From the NCBI RefSeq assembly GCF_000350485.1, contig NZ_AORV01000072.1, forward strand, positions 1 through 64,000: 64,000 nt of DNA, read 5' to 3'. Source of the DNA: Ruminiclostridium cellobioparum subsp. termitidis CT1112 (GTDB lineage: Bacteria; Bacillota; Clostridia; Acetivibrionales; DSM-1351). The notes beneath the pieces were generated by a model, which had not been told where the DNA came from, searched no databases, and saw nothing but the letters and a program-made list of their open reading frames with translations. Below are positions 1-8,352 of this stretch, piece after piece (position 1 is the first letter of the stretch; the number at the start of each line of letters is the position of its first letter). The position numbers were made by a program, and so were the translations under genes.

Positions 1-60
1 ATCTCCTCCGCCGTTATCTCCTCCGCCGTTGTTTCCTCCGCCGTTATCTCCTCCGCCGTT
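1..60. repeat. 15-bp tandem repeat, four units, coding NGGGD/N linker
   Basis: Four copies of a 15-bp unit (tctcctccgccgtta with one variant copy) run from the window edge. On the minus strand they encode Asn-Gly-Gly-Gly-Asp/Asn in frame with the 1-2346 gene, so this is a flexible linker repeat inside a coding region. Copy number outside the window is unknown. Confidence 0.9.
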
Positions 61-2346
61 ATCCTGTACCTGCGGAGTCACCTCATTTGAAGCGGAGGAC
101 TCAGGCCCTTCTCCTGCAGCGTTTACTGCTTTAACGGTAAACGAATAGGATACTCCATTGGTAAGGCCATCCACTGTTATAGATATTGCACTGCCTGTTG
201 TTGTAATTCCACCCGGACTTGTTGTTACGATATACTCCGTAATGGGGCTCCCTCCGTCGAAGGGTGCATCAAAGCTCACTGTTACCTGACCATTTCCGGC
301 TGTTGCCGTAACATTCAAAGGAGCTTCCGGTACAGTATAGGTACACGGAATATTATTGACAACCTCCTGGAGTTGGAAGTTCTCCAAAGCTCCTGTATCA
401 AGGGCCTTTATGCTCCCCTTTGTATAGGAAAGCTTTACAGACTGCCCATATGAAATTGAAAAAGGCAAAGTCAATTCCAACGTGGAACCCCGGTTATCAT
501 TACTTACTTCTATAGCTGAATAGTCTACATTATCAACAGTAACAGTAAATTGTTTATGTCTTCCTGCGGGATTACCCATCATATCTTTATCGAAAGTTGC
601 ATAGACTTTTCTGCCTGATGTATCGGTATAAGCACCCGTGAGAACAGGTGCCGCCTGAACAGCAGTATTTCCTATCACTGCCGTATCAATTGAGGAATTG
701 CCATTTTTATCGGTAAGTTTGACGGTAACTATTCTGTTTCCGTCACCACTTGCCGAAGTGTTAAAAATAAGCATATTAACAAATCTGCGCACGAGCTCGT
801 TTGTGGCATTATTATTGAATTCTACGGTATATTTCGAACTGCCGGTAACAAAATACTTCAGATGCGTATTTGCCCCGGTGGATATAACAGGAGGTATGGT
901 ACCAAAAGTCACACCGTTTGAGGACACGTCGGTTCCGGAAATATTCAGAACCGGGGTTAACAGAGTTTCCTCATAAACACCTATCCTGTCATTAACATTT
1001 GCATTTGAAGTTATCTGTACTTCAAGAGTACCGCCGTCCCAATCCTTATCACCGTCACGGTCATTGACAAATCCATACCCGAAACCCGGCTCATGGGCAC
1101 TGGTAAAATTGCATGCAATTATGCCGTCATTTAAATTTACAGTAGGAGCCGAATTAGCCGGAGATATCTCTCCGCCGGTTCCAAGATTATTTGTGTTCGA
1201 TAAAATAACATCTATGAGATCGATTGGTCTTCCATTAAAAGTAATACGGGTATCATCATCCAGCTCATCTCCGTCAAAATCTCCGTATATGGCATTATCC
1301 AATATACTTCCTGTCGTAATTTCCGACACCAGTATCCCATCATTCTCCAGAAGCAATTTATCGCCGAACTTTAAATCCCATATAACCGTTCTGACGGCAT
1401 TATCGGCTGAGTCAACTATAAATGTATTATTTCCGCCCATGCCAAAAAGGTTGTTATAGCCTGCACCACCATTTATAACATCATTTCCGCCGCCGAAATT
1501 AGGATTGTTTAATAAAAGAGACCTGAGTACAGTTCCCGTGAAATATCCGAAAATACTGCCTGTACTGTCGTCATATGTATATTGATTGTCATCTCCGTCA
1601 GCCCCGCCAAGACCGTTTAAGTTATAACCGGCGTTTCCTCCTGCAGCGCCGCCGAAACCTGCTCCTCCGCCGCCTGAATAATAATTTGCCATACCGCCTT
1701 GTCCGGGCAGACTATTTTCATTTGCCAAGGCACTCTCTCCGCCATTTCCTCCGTATTCTTCAACTTGATAACTACCAGGGTTTCCCACTCCGGGAATTAA
1801 GGTTGCTCCGGGAAAGCAATCCCCTCTTCCACCGGCACCTCCGCCGCCTCCGCCAATACCTCCGAATCCCCCTGTTGGAGGCTGACCAAAGTCACCGCCG
1901 GATCCACCTGCTCCTCCGCCGCCCAGGCCGCCGTTACCGGGATACCAGCCTGTATAATCCTGCCCGTTAAAGCCGTCACCGAATATAATGTCATCTCCGG
2001 CACCTCCGAAAATTATATCATCTCCGCCGCCGCCGGTGCCACCGCGTGGATTAATGGAACTTCCTATACTTCGGCATCCGGCACCTCCGCCGCTGCCGTC
2101 ACCAAATATAACATCATTTCCGGAGGTACCTGTAATTGTGTCGTTACCGCCGCCGCCATTACCGCCTGCTCCCCCGGCACGGTTCGATCCGCACGCGCCG
2201 CCTCCTCCTCCTCCGCTGCCGTCACCAACGATGTATTTTCCCTGTTCCGGCTGTGCTGCACCGGCACTTGCAGGAACAAACACCGTAGTCAATACTATGG
2301 CTGCCGATAATACTGCATTAAGAACCCGTAATTTTTGTCTTCTCAT
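1..2346 (-). CDS. Secreted Gly-rich Ca-binding-repeat / SwmB / FN3 surface protein (C-terminus beyond window)
   Basis: The frame is open from the ATG at 2346 to the window edge, giving 782 codons with no stop, so the C-terminus is missing. Residues 1-32 form a Sec signal peptide with a hydrophobic core ending in ASAGA-A. Residues about 40-310 are very Gly-rich and carry RTX/haemolysin-type nonapeptides such as GGGGNDTITG, SGNDVIFGDG, GGAGDDIIFGDG and GGGNDVINGGAG. Residues about 400-560 resemble the cadherin-like modules of large bacterial adhesins (DWDGGTLEVQI). Residues about 567-668 match the SwmB style of beta-domain, about 672-757 are a fibronectin type III module, and a repeated NGGGD linker runs off the window. 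AAAGGGAG lies just upstream of the start. It probably acts as a cell-surface or secreted adhesin. SLH anchoring cannot be judged because the end is missing. Confidence 0.85.
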   Translation of the reverse strand, partial: MRRQKLRVLNAVLSAAIVLTTVFVPASAGAAQPEQGKYIVGDGSGGGGGGACGSNRAGGAGGNGGGGNDTITGTSGNDVIFGDGSGGGAGCRSIGSSINPRGGTGGGGDDIIFGGAGDDIIFGDGFNGQDYTGWYPGNGGLGGGGAGGSGGDFGQPPTGGFGGIGGGGGGAGGRGDCFPGATLIPGVGNPGSYQVEEYGGNGGESALANENSLPGQGGMANYYSGGGGAGFGGAAGGNAGYNLNGLGGADGDDNQYTYDDSTGSIFGYFTGTVLRSLLLNNPNFGGGNDVINGGAGYNNLFGMGGNNTFIVDSADNAVRTVIWDLKFGDKLLLENDGILVSEITTGSILDNAIYGDFDGDELDDDTRITFNGRPIDLIDVILSNTNNLGTGGEISPANSAPTVNLNDGIIACNFTSAHEPGFGYGFVNDRDGDKDWDGGTLEVQITSNANVNDRIGVYEETLLTPVLNISGTDVSSNGVTFGTIPPVISTGANTHLKYFVTGSSKYTVEFNNNATNELVRRFVNMLIFNTSASGDGNRIVTVKLTDKNGNSSIDTAVIGNTAVQAAPVLTGAYTDTSGRKVYATFDKDMMGNPAGRHKQFTVTVDNVDYSAIEVSNDNRGSTLELTLPFSISYGQSVKLSYTKGSIKALDTGALENFQLQEVVNNIPCTYTVPEAPLNVTATAGNGQVTVSFDAPFDGGSPITEYIVTTSPGGITTTGSAISITVDGLTNGVSYSFTVKAVNAAGEGPESSASNEVTPQVQDNGGGDNGGGNNGGGDNGGGD

Positions 2347-2434
2347 AGCATTTCTCCCTTTAAAAGCATTATTTTTTCTCCTTGAACTTATAGCATTTCT
2401 CCCTTTTAAGGGCATTACTCCTATCTCTGAACTT
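2345..2434. repeat. 45-bp imperfect tandem duplication covering a ribosome binding site
   Basis: Two 45-bp units, 2345-2389 and 2390-2434, both begin atagcatttctccctt and both end ctctgaactt or ccttgaactt. On the minus strand each contains AAGGGAGAAATGCTAT followed by G or A. The downstream unit supplies the real ribosome binding site and ATG of the 1-2346 gene. The upstream unit has ATA where the start ATG would be, so it looks like a duplicated, now inactive, initiation region. Confidence 0.8.
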
Positions 2435-2491
2435 AACCGGTTTGAATAAATTTGACGGCAATAACAACCAATTTCCGGGTATACTGCCCTT

Positions 2492-5400
2492 TTATATGAG
2501 TTCTGCCTTTTGCAGCATATTTCTCACAATAACGGCAACTTCCGCTCTGGTAATGTTTTTCTTGGGATCCAGAACATTGCCGTTCCTGCCCCGTACCACT
2601 CCTGCCTTCACACATGCGGCAATGCCGTCCTTTGCGTAAACTGCCGTTCTCTCCCCGTCAAGGTAGGCCCCAAGAAGCTTCTGCACCTCGCCCCCGTCCA
2701 GTTCCACCTTCAGCGGTGTGATTTTCATTGCCCTGGCGATTATAGCCATGGCCTGCTCCCGGGTAATGCTGTCTTTGGGTCCGAATTTTTCCGCATTGTA
2801 ACCGGAGATTAAATTGTATTCAAAAGCAGTTTTAATATAGCCGCTGTACCAGTCGGAATCCTGAACATCGGTGAAGCTGACCGTTCCCATTCCCGGCTTC
2901 AGGCCCAGAGCCGTTACAACAATGGCTGTAAATTCGGCGCGGGTTATATCTCTGTCCGGCTGGAAAATCCCGCTGCCCACTCCGCTTATGACCATCCTGG
3001 AGCCCATATCGTTAATGGCTTCCTCAGCCCAGTGGCCGGCGGCATCCTTAAATTCCAACGGATGCCATACAACAGAATAAGTGCTGTTGGTCAGGCTGTT
3101 AATTTTTGCATAATATTTGCCGTCTATTACCGTAACCTGTGTAGGTACATGTCTTACCTCGCCACCTGGGTCCATGACAATTCCCGTTGTGATTTTATTT
3201 GGGTCAACCCCTTCGGGTATTGCAAGGGTTCTTTCCACAAAGGCATTGAACTTGTTCACTTCCACAGTCTTGCCCCCATAGCTGCCCTTTATCCAGAAGT
3301 CTACCGGAGGCGCCACTATGGCAAAACTGCCCTTTTGCGCCGAGTTTTCAGCTATTTTTACAGTTTCAGGTGTTGGCTGGGTAATGGCTATCTGCACCTT
3401 GATGTCCTGCAATGCCACATCCCTGCCCATCTGTTCGGATATGAAATTAACATTGATCTGTTGTGCAGGCAGGGTATAGGCTGCTGTTTCAGTCTTTACC
3501 TCAAGTACTGCCTGCCTGTTTTCCATGTTCCTTACCATTTGGGCGTTGAGCTCACCTATTACCACATCTGCTTTTGTGTTTACAGGAATTGTAACCACCG
3601 CATGATCCCCCTCTGCCTCCAGCTTCTGTTGAAGTTTCCGGGAGTCCACCGTAATGGTTGTCACTTTCTGACTTCCCTGTGTTGTAGTGTTTGCAGTTCC
3701 CGCATTTTCAACCTTTCCGTTGACCAGTATATCCACTCCGGAATCAGGTTTTGAAGGTACAGAAGGGGAAGAGCTGCCCCCTCCTCCGCCCGAAGGTGTT
3801 GAAGGGGAAGAGCCGCCTCCGTTTCCGCTGGAAGGGCTATAAGGCCTTACTGCATTGGACGGTGCCGAGCCCGCACTCATTCCGACACTATTGATGGCTT
3901 TTACAATAAAGCTATAGTCTGTACCGTTGGTCAAACCGGTGATTGTAATGCTTGTACCCGTTCCGCCTGCGGTAAGGCCGCCGGGATTTGCAATTACAAT
4001 ATATCCTGTAATGGGACTCCCACCGTTGTCGGAGGGCGGAGTAAAGCTTACGGTTGCCTGGCCGTTTCCGGCTGCAGCAGTCACCGCGGTGGGTATCCCC
4101 GGATTTGTTGCCGGAGTGGCACTGATTTGTCCGGAAGCTGCAATAACATTCATATCAGCGTCCATTGCCTTAACTTCAAAGTTATACGTTATTCCGTTGG
4201 CAAGTCCGGTAGCCGTATATGCATTTCCACTTACAGTTTCTATGAGTAAATTGTCCTTATATATATTGTAGTAAACCGTATCAGGAACATTATTCCAGGT
4301 TAAATTTACAGCTTGGTTGCCGGGCACGGCAGTAAGAACCAGTGATCCAGCCTCGTTAACTGTGAGAGCAGCCGCATTGCTGGTTGTATTTCCTGCCGAA
4401 TTGCTTACATAGCAGGTATAGCTCCCTGCATCCGAACCCTGCGCATTATTTATTATCAAAGTATTGGAGGTAGCTCCGTCTATATCGACGCCATCCTTTT
4501 TCCATTGATAGAAAAGAGGAGAACTCCCTGCAGCCGTTACTGCAAAGGTTGCCGTCTGTCCTATCCTTACAGTCCGGCTTTCCGGCTGGGCTGTTATGCC
4601 GGGTACTGTCAATACAGGTTCAGCCGTGGGTATTACAGGATTTGACGGTTCTGATTCTCCGCTTTCTCCAATTTTATTCACAGCCCTTACCGTAAATGTG
4701 TAGCTCACATCATTGGTAAGATCCGTGACGGTGATTGGACTCTCTGTTCCCAAAACCGTAATCCCTCCCGGGGAAGTAGTTACCACATATCCTGTAATGG
4801 GACTTCCTCCATCGTCAACAGGTGGGATAAAGTATAACGTAACCTCTTCGTCACCTGCTATGGGAGTCACTCCTGTAGGTGCCTCAGGCAAACCTGCCGG
4901 TGTTGAAGCCGCCTGATCTGATATGGCAATAACTATGTGGTCGTCATTCTCGGCTTTGACTTCAAAATTGTAGGTCGTGCCGTTTGTAAGGTTCTCAACC
5001 ATATATGAATACTCATCCAACACAGTATCCACATAGATACCGTCTTTGTATACATTGTAATAAAGTGCATCCGGCACTGCATCCCAGTTCAGCCTTACCT
5101 GCCTGCTGCCCGGTACCGCAGTCAGGGCAAACCAGCCCGGAGCATCGACCGGCTGAATTACGCTGAAGCTGACGCCTTCGGGGAATTCATCCGAGGTGAC
5201 GGTAACCGTTGCATTATAGGTTCCTGCAGGCAGCCCTACTTTTGATGCCACCGTAAACATTCCGGCCTCTCCATTGCCCAGAGCATCTATATTTCCTGAT
5301 AAAATGAAGCAATTGGCATCATTGCCGCTCAAAACCACTTTCACATTACTGTTGGTTCCGGTAGAGATAATCTTTACATTGAGGGTTTCCCTGTTTCCGG

Positions 5401-6997
5401 CGCCATACCCCTCCATTAGGCTATAGAAGCTTTTTGTATTCCCGGGTACGTTATGTGCAAGGACCGGTTTTGCCGGTTCATTATCTATAATAGTAAGCAC
5501 TGCTGTATTCGGCGCTCCGAGAGTGGCTCCTCCTGCAACATTGCTCAATGCAAGGTTTACGGTTTTATCTCCTTCATAAACTGAATCATCTATTATATCT
5601 ACCGTAAAGGTACTGCTGGTTTGTCCGTCTGCAAAGGTCAGAGTTCCGCTGGCTACGGTGTATTCACTTCCTGCTGCGGCTGTTCCGTCGCTGGTGGCAT
5701 ATTTTACTGATACGCTGCCATCACTACCCCCGGTACGGTTTACAGTAATGTTCACACTGGTTCCATCCTCTGCTGCGCTGTATGCACTGCTGCTGAATGC
5801 CAGCGTTCCCGGTTTGGGTGCCACAGCCCGGCTAATTGCAACCGCATAATACTTTACAATGGAAGTATCTTCTGCAGTGACTTTAATATATGCTGTGGTA
5901 GTTCCGCCATCGGCAAGTGCAAGAGCTGAGGTAGCATTTGAAAAATTGCTGTCACTGTACAAAGCAACTGCCGAACTTGGATCTGAACGTACAATATTGG
6001 CAGTAGTGAGGGTGGATACATTGTTAAGAACACTTATCTCCCATGCAATAGGGCTTGCTTTAATACCTGGCTGAGGCCCGGGAGTACTATCCGTCTGTCC
6101 AGCTACGCTGGCCAGTCCGGCATTTGTACTTTTAGGCTGTACTATATTGCAGCTGTACCATTTATTATCAGCAGTATTGCCATCATTTACCGCTCTGTAG
6201 GCTGCGCTGGCATTGGTAAAGGCCGTACCTGTCAAAGGAGTGCCTGATGAATCCACCAAAATCAGCTCCCTGTCAACAGTGTCTTTTTCACCAAAGTCTT
6301 CGTCTACAAAGGGGTTTTGATACACTGAAGCAGGAGGCACTCCTGTGAGCTTCAGTGTTTTGAGTTTCGGGGTGTAGGCCAGCGCCAGACCTCCAAGATT
6401 TGCTAAATTACTCAGCACCGTAACTGACTCAAGATTTGCACAATAAGAAATCGAACTGTTTCCAATGCTTGTCACATTCTTCATTGTAAGTGATGTAAGA
6501 CTGTCACAGCGGCGGAATACCGAGTGGTCAATAGCTGTAACATTATCCGGAATATTAATCGCCTTAAGTGCATAGTTGTTGTCAAATGCAGCTGATTTTA
6601 TAGTATTGAGTGTACTCGGTAAATTAATTGTTTCCAAAGCAACACAGTAGTAAAACGCCATACTTCCTATACTTTTCAGGTTGGCATTGATGGTAACCGT
6701 TTTAAGGCTGGAGCACTGATAAAACGCTTTATCTCCGATACCTACCACATCATAGGTAGTGCCGCCGTTTGTCACCTGTTTGGGTATTGTGTAACTTGTC
6801 CCCGTATAATTGTTTTGAGCTACTTCTACAGTGCCGGAGGTAAGTACATTATACAAAAGTCCGCCTGATACAAATGTAGCCGCAGAAACCGGGACCAGTG
6901 GCAGCATGGCGAATATAAAGCATATGATCAGCCACATGGAAAGCAGTTTACGCTTATTTTTATAAATTTTTTTCAGCTTTTCTTTTCTTTTGAACAT
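2492..6997 (-). CDS. SLH-anchored multidomain surface protein (LRR, Calx-beta, FN3, Ig)
   Basis: The ATG at 6997 is preferred over the one at 7003 because GGAG lies 9 nt before the former and only 3 nt before the latter; this gives about 1501 aa. The protein has a basic N-terminus and hydrophobic signal ending PVSAA, then BspA-type leucine-rich repeats (about 50-235, units like LKTVTINANLKSIG). A cadherin-like beta-sandwich (about 315-395) and a Calx-beta domain (about 400-515) follow. Next come FN3 modules, an Ig-like domain with the QWKKDG and DAGSYTCYVSN pattern, two more FN3 modules, a Ser/Gly/Pro linker near residue 1070, a region of unknown fold, and three SLH motifs in the last 190 residues (ITRAEF, ITREQAMA, ITRAEVA). 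SLH motifs bind pyruvylated secondary cell-wall polymer, so it should sit in the S-layer. Its role is probably adhesion or scaffolding. It precedes the 1-2346 gene on the same strand with a 145-nt gap. Confidence 0.9.
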   Translation of the reverse strand: MFKRKEKLKKIYKNKRKLLSMWLIICFIFAMLPLVPVSAATFVSGGLLYNVLTSGTVEVAQNNYTGTSYTIPKQVTNGGTTYDVVGIGDKAFYQCSSLKTVTINANLKSIGSMAFYYCVALETINLPSTLNTIKSAAFDNNYALKAINIPDNVTAIDHSVFRRCDSLTSLTMKNVTSIGNSSISYCANLESVTVLSNLANLGGLALAYTPKLKTLKLTGVPPASVYQNPFVDEDFGEKDTVDRELILVDSSGTPLTGTAFTNASAAYRAVNDGNTADNKWYSCNIVQPKSTNAGLASVAGQTDSTPGPQPGIKASPIAWEISVLNNVSTLTTANIVRSDPSSAVALYSDSNFSNATSALALADGGTTTAYIKVTAEDTSIVKYYAVAISRAVAPKPGTLAFSSSAYSAAEDGTSVNITVNRTGGSDGSVSVKYATSDGTAAAGSEYTVASGTLTFADGQTSSTFTVDIIDDSVYEGDKTVNLALSNVAGGATLGAPNTAVLTIIDNEPAKPVLAHNVPGNTKSFYSLMEGYGAGNRETLNVKIISTGTNSNVKVVLSGNDANCFILSGNIDALGNGEAGMFTVASKVGLPAGTYNATVTVTSDEFPEGVSFSVIQPVDAPGWFALTAVPGSRQVRLNWDAVPDALYYNVYKDGIYVDTVLDEYSYMVENLTNGTTYNFEVKAENDDHIVIAISDQAASTPAGLPEAPTGVTPIAGDEEVTLYFIPPVDDGGSPITGYVVTTSPGGITVLGTESPITVTDLTNDVSYTFTVRAVNKIGESGESEPSNPVIPTAEPVLTVPGITAQPESRTVRIGQTATFAVTAAGSSPLFYQWKKDGVDIDGATSNTLIINNAQGSDAGSYTCYVSNSAGNTTSNAAALTVNEAGSLVLTAVPGNQAVNLTWNNVPDTVYYNIYKDNLLIETVSGNAYTATGLANGITYNFEVKAMDADMNVIAASGQISATPATNPGIPTAVTAAAGNGQATVSFTPPSDNGGSPITGYIVIANPGGLTAGGTGTSITITGLTNGTDYSFIVKAINSVGMSAGSAPSNAVRPYSPSSGNGGGSSPSTPSGGGGGSSSPSVPSKPDSGVDILVNGKVENAGTANTTTQGSQKVTTITVDSRKLQQKLEAEGDHAVVTIPVNTKADVVIGELNAQMVRNMENRQAVLEVKTETAAYTLPAQQINVNFISEQMGRDVALQDIKVQIAITQPTPETVKIAENSAQKGSFAIVAPPVDFWIKGSYGGKTVEVNKFNAFVERTLAIPEGVDPNKITTGIVMDPGGEVRHVPTQVTVIDGKYYAKINSLTNSTYSVVWHPLEFKDAAGHWAEEAINDMGSRMVISGVGSGIFQPDRDITRAEFTAIVVTALGLKPGMGTVSFTDVQDSDWYSGYIKTAFEYNLISGYNAEKFGPKDSITREQAMAIIARAMKITPLKVELDGGEVQKLLGAYLDGERTAVYAKDGIAACVKAGVVRGRNGNVLDPKKNITRAEVAVIVRNMLQKAELI

Positions 6998-7122
6998 TAG
7001 CATATTCTCCTTTAATATCTTTTTAATTGCATTACAATTTGGAAAATCTACTCTGTATTTCCCTCTCTTTTTTCATTATTTGACATTTATTTTATTTTAT
7101 ATGACAGCAATAAACAAAAAAT

Positions 7123-7160
7123 AAACAAAAAAAGATTCCGGTGTTCTCCGGAATCTTTCT
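7123..7160 (-). terminator. Intrinsic terminator after the BTAD response-regulator gene
   Basis: An 11-bp perfect stem (7131-7141 with 7148-7158) with a 6-nt loop is followed, read on the minus strand, by a run of T from the a-rich stretch 7123-7133. It lies 19 nt past the stop codon at 7179. Confidence 0.85.
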
Positions 7161-7178
7161 ACAAACTGCACATCTTCT

Positions 7179-8270
7179 TTATTGAAAGAGTCTTCGTATT
7201 TTTGCCTTCGGCCTTATTCCCAGTTCTTCCTTTAAAAGTTTTTCCAACATCAGATACTGCTGCCGGGCTTCATTTTTCTTTCCCAAGCCCATGTATAGAA
7301 GAATGATCTGATAATGGACATCTTCTCTTAAAGAATCAGTTTCAAGAATTTTGAATAACTTTGCCAACGCCTTTTGCGGCTGTTCTGATTCCGCATAATA
7401 CCGGGCTGCTTCCTCCAACAATTCCATATAGTCTTTTTCAAGATTACGTGCCTTTTCAAGAGCCCATTCATAACCCTTCCCGTTCAGGAAACCTCCCGAA
7501 TAGAGTTCTATTGCTTTCTCATTAATACCCGCATCCTTTATACTGTTTTTTTTACTTTCTTTGATCAATCTCTCAAATTCAAACAAATCACAGGCAACCC
7601 TGCCCTTTTCAATGCCGATTTCCTTTTTGCCTGTTTTTATGCAATCCTCCAGCCCATAAACACTCAAAGCCTTACGGATATAATATATATTGGAATTTAT
7701 ATTCTTTAATGCCTTATCAAAGTCAAAACCCTCCCACAGTGTATCGACAATTTCTTCCCGGTTTGTGGTTCCCTTATATACAATAAAGGCAAAAAGCTCT
7801 TCGGTTTTGGGGCTTCTCAGCTTTATTTCCCTTCCCTCATCTCCTGCCGTGCAAATTTTAAACCCGTTAAAAAAGGAAACCTTTAAACCGGGATTTTTCT
7901 GCACATACCTGCGTTTCTTTTTAATTTTATCCAGGGTCTTTTGCAGCCGTTCCGAAGTCACCGGCTTCAGGAGATAATCAAGGGCATTCAGTTCAAAAGC
8001 TTTAACCGCATACTCATCGTATCCCGTTATAAAAACTACATCGATGTCACTGTCCATATCCCGCAGCATACCGGAAAAAGTCATACCGTCCATATCCGGC
8101 ATTGAAATATCCAGAAAGGCCACATCAATTTTATTTTCTTTTATATATTCATAAGCCTCCAATGAATTGGAAAACGTATTGCATATTTGTATTTCGCCGC
8201 ACTCTGCCAGAATTTTATTCAAACGTTTAATTGATAATTCCTCATCATCTACCAGGATGGTTTTTAACAT
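7179..8270 (-). CDS. Response regulator: receiver + winged helix + BTAD (SARP-like)
   Basis: The protein has 363 aa. The receiver domain spans about 1-120, with acidic pocket D8/D9, phospho-acceptor D54 (AFLDISMPDMDG) and conserved K102 (YLLKPV). A winged-helix DNA-binding segment (about 130-215) and a bacterial transcriptional activation domain of TPR-like helices (about 225-360) follow, as in SARP-type regulators. The gene lies 82 nt downstream of the hybrid kinase gene on the same strand, so the pair is very likely one two-component system. The signal and target genes cannot be read from sequence; the flanking surface-protein genes are possible targets. A terminator follows directly. Confidence 0.88.
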   Translation of the reverse strand: MLKTILVDDEELSIKRLNKILAECGEIQICNTFSNSLEAYEYIKENKIDVAFLDISMPDMDGMTFSGMLRDMDSDIDVVFITGYDEYAVKAFELNALDYLLKPVTSERLQKTLDKIKKKRRYVQKNPGLKVSFFNGFKICTAGDEGREIKLRSPKTEELFAFIVYKGTTNREEIVDTLWEGFDFDKALKNINSNIYYIRKALSVYGLEDCIKTGKKEIGIEKGRVACDLFEFERLIKESKKNSIKDAGINEKAIELYSGGFLNGKGYEWALEKARNLEKDYMELLEEAARYYAESEQPQKALAKLFKILETDSLREDVHYQIILLYMGLGKKNEARQQYLMLEKLLKEELGIRPKAKIRRLFQ

Positions 8271-8352
8271 GATTTCCCCTGCCTTTACACTTTACCGTAT
8301 ATATTTCTGCGTTGCTCCAATAGATAACCGGATTTGAGATTCCGGTTCCTAT

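Noticed and set aside
1-60. Short regularly spaced repeats resembling a CRISPR array
   Set aside because: Contiguous 15-bp units without spacers, in frame with a coding region (NGGGD).
1064-1970. Plus-strand ORFs of about 130 codons
   Set aside because: Shadows of the open minus-strand Gly-rich protein, which has a signal peptide and domain matches.
3032-3754. 240-codon plus-strand ORF
   Set aside because: Antisense to the SLH protein's conserved C-terminal region, and no ribosome binding site.
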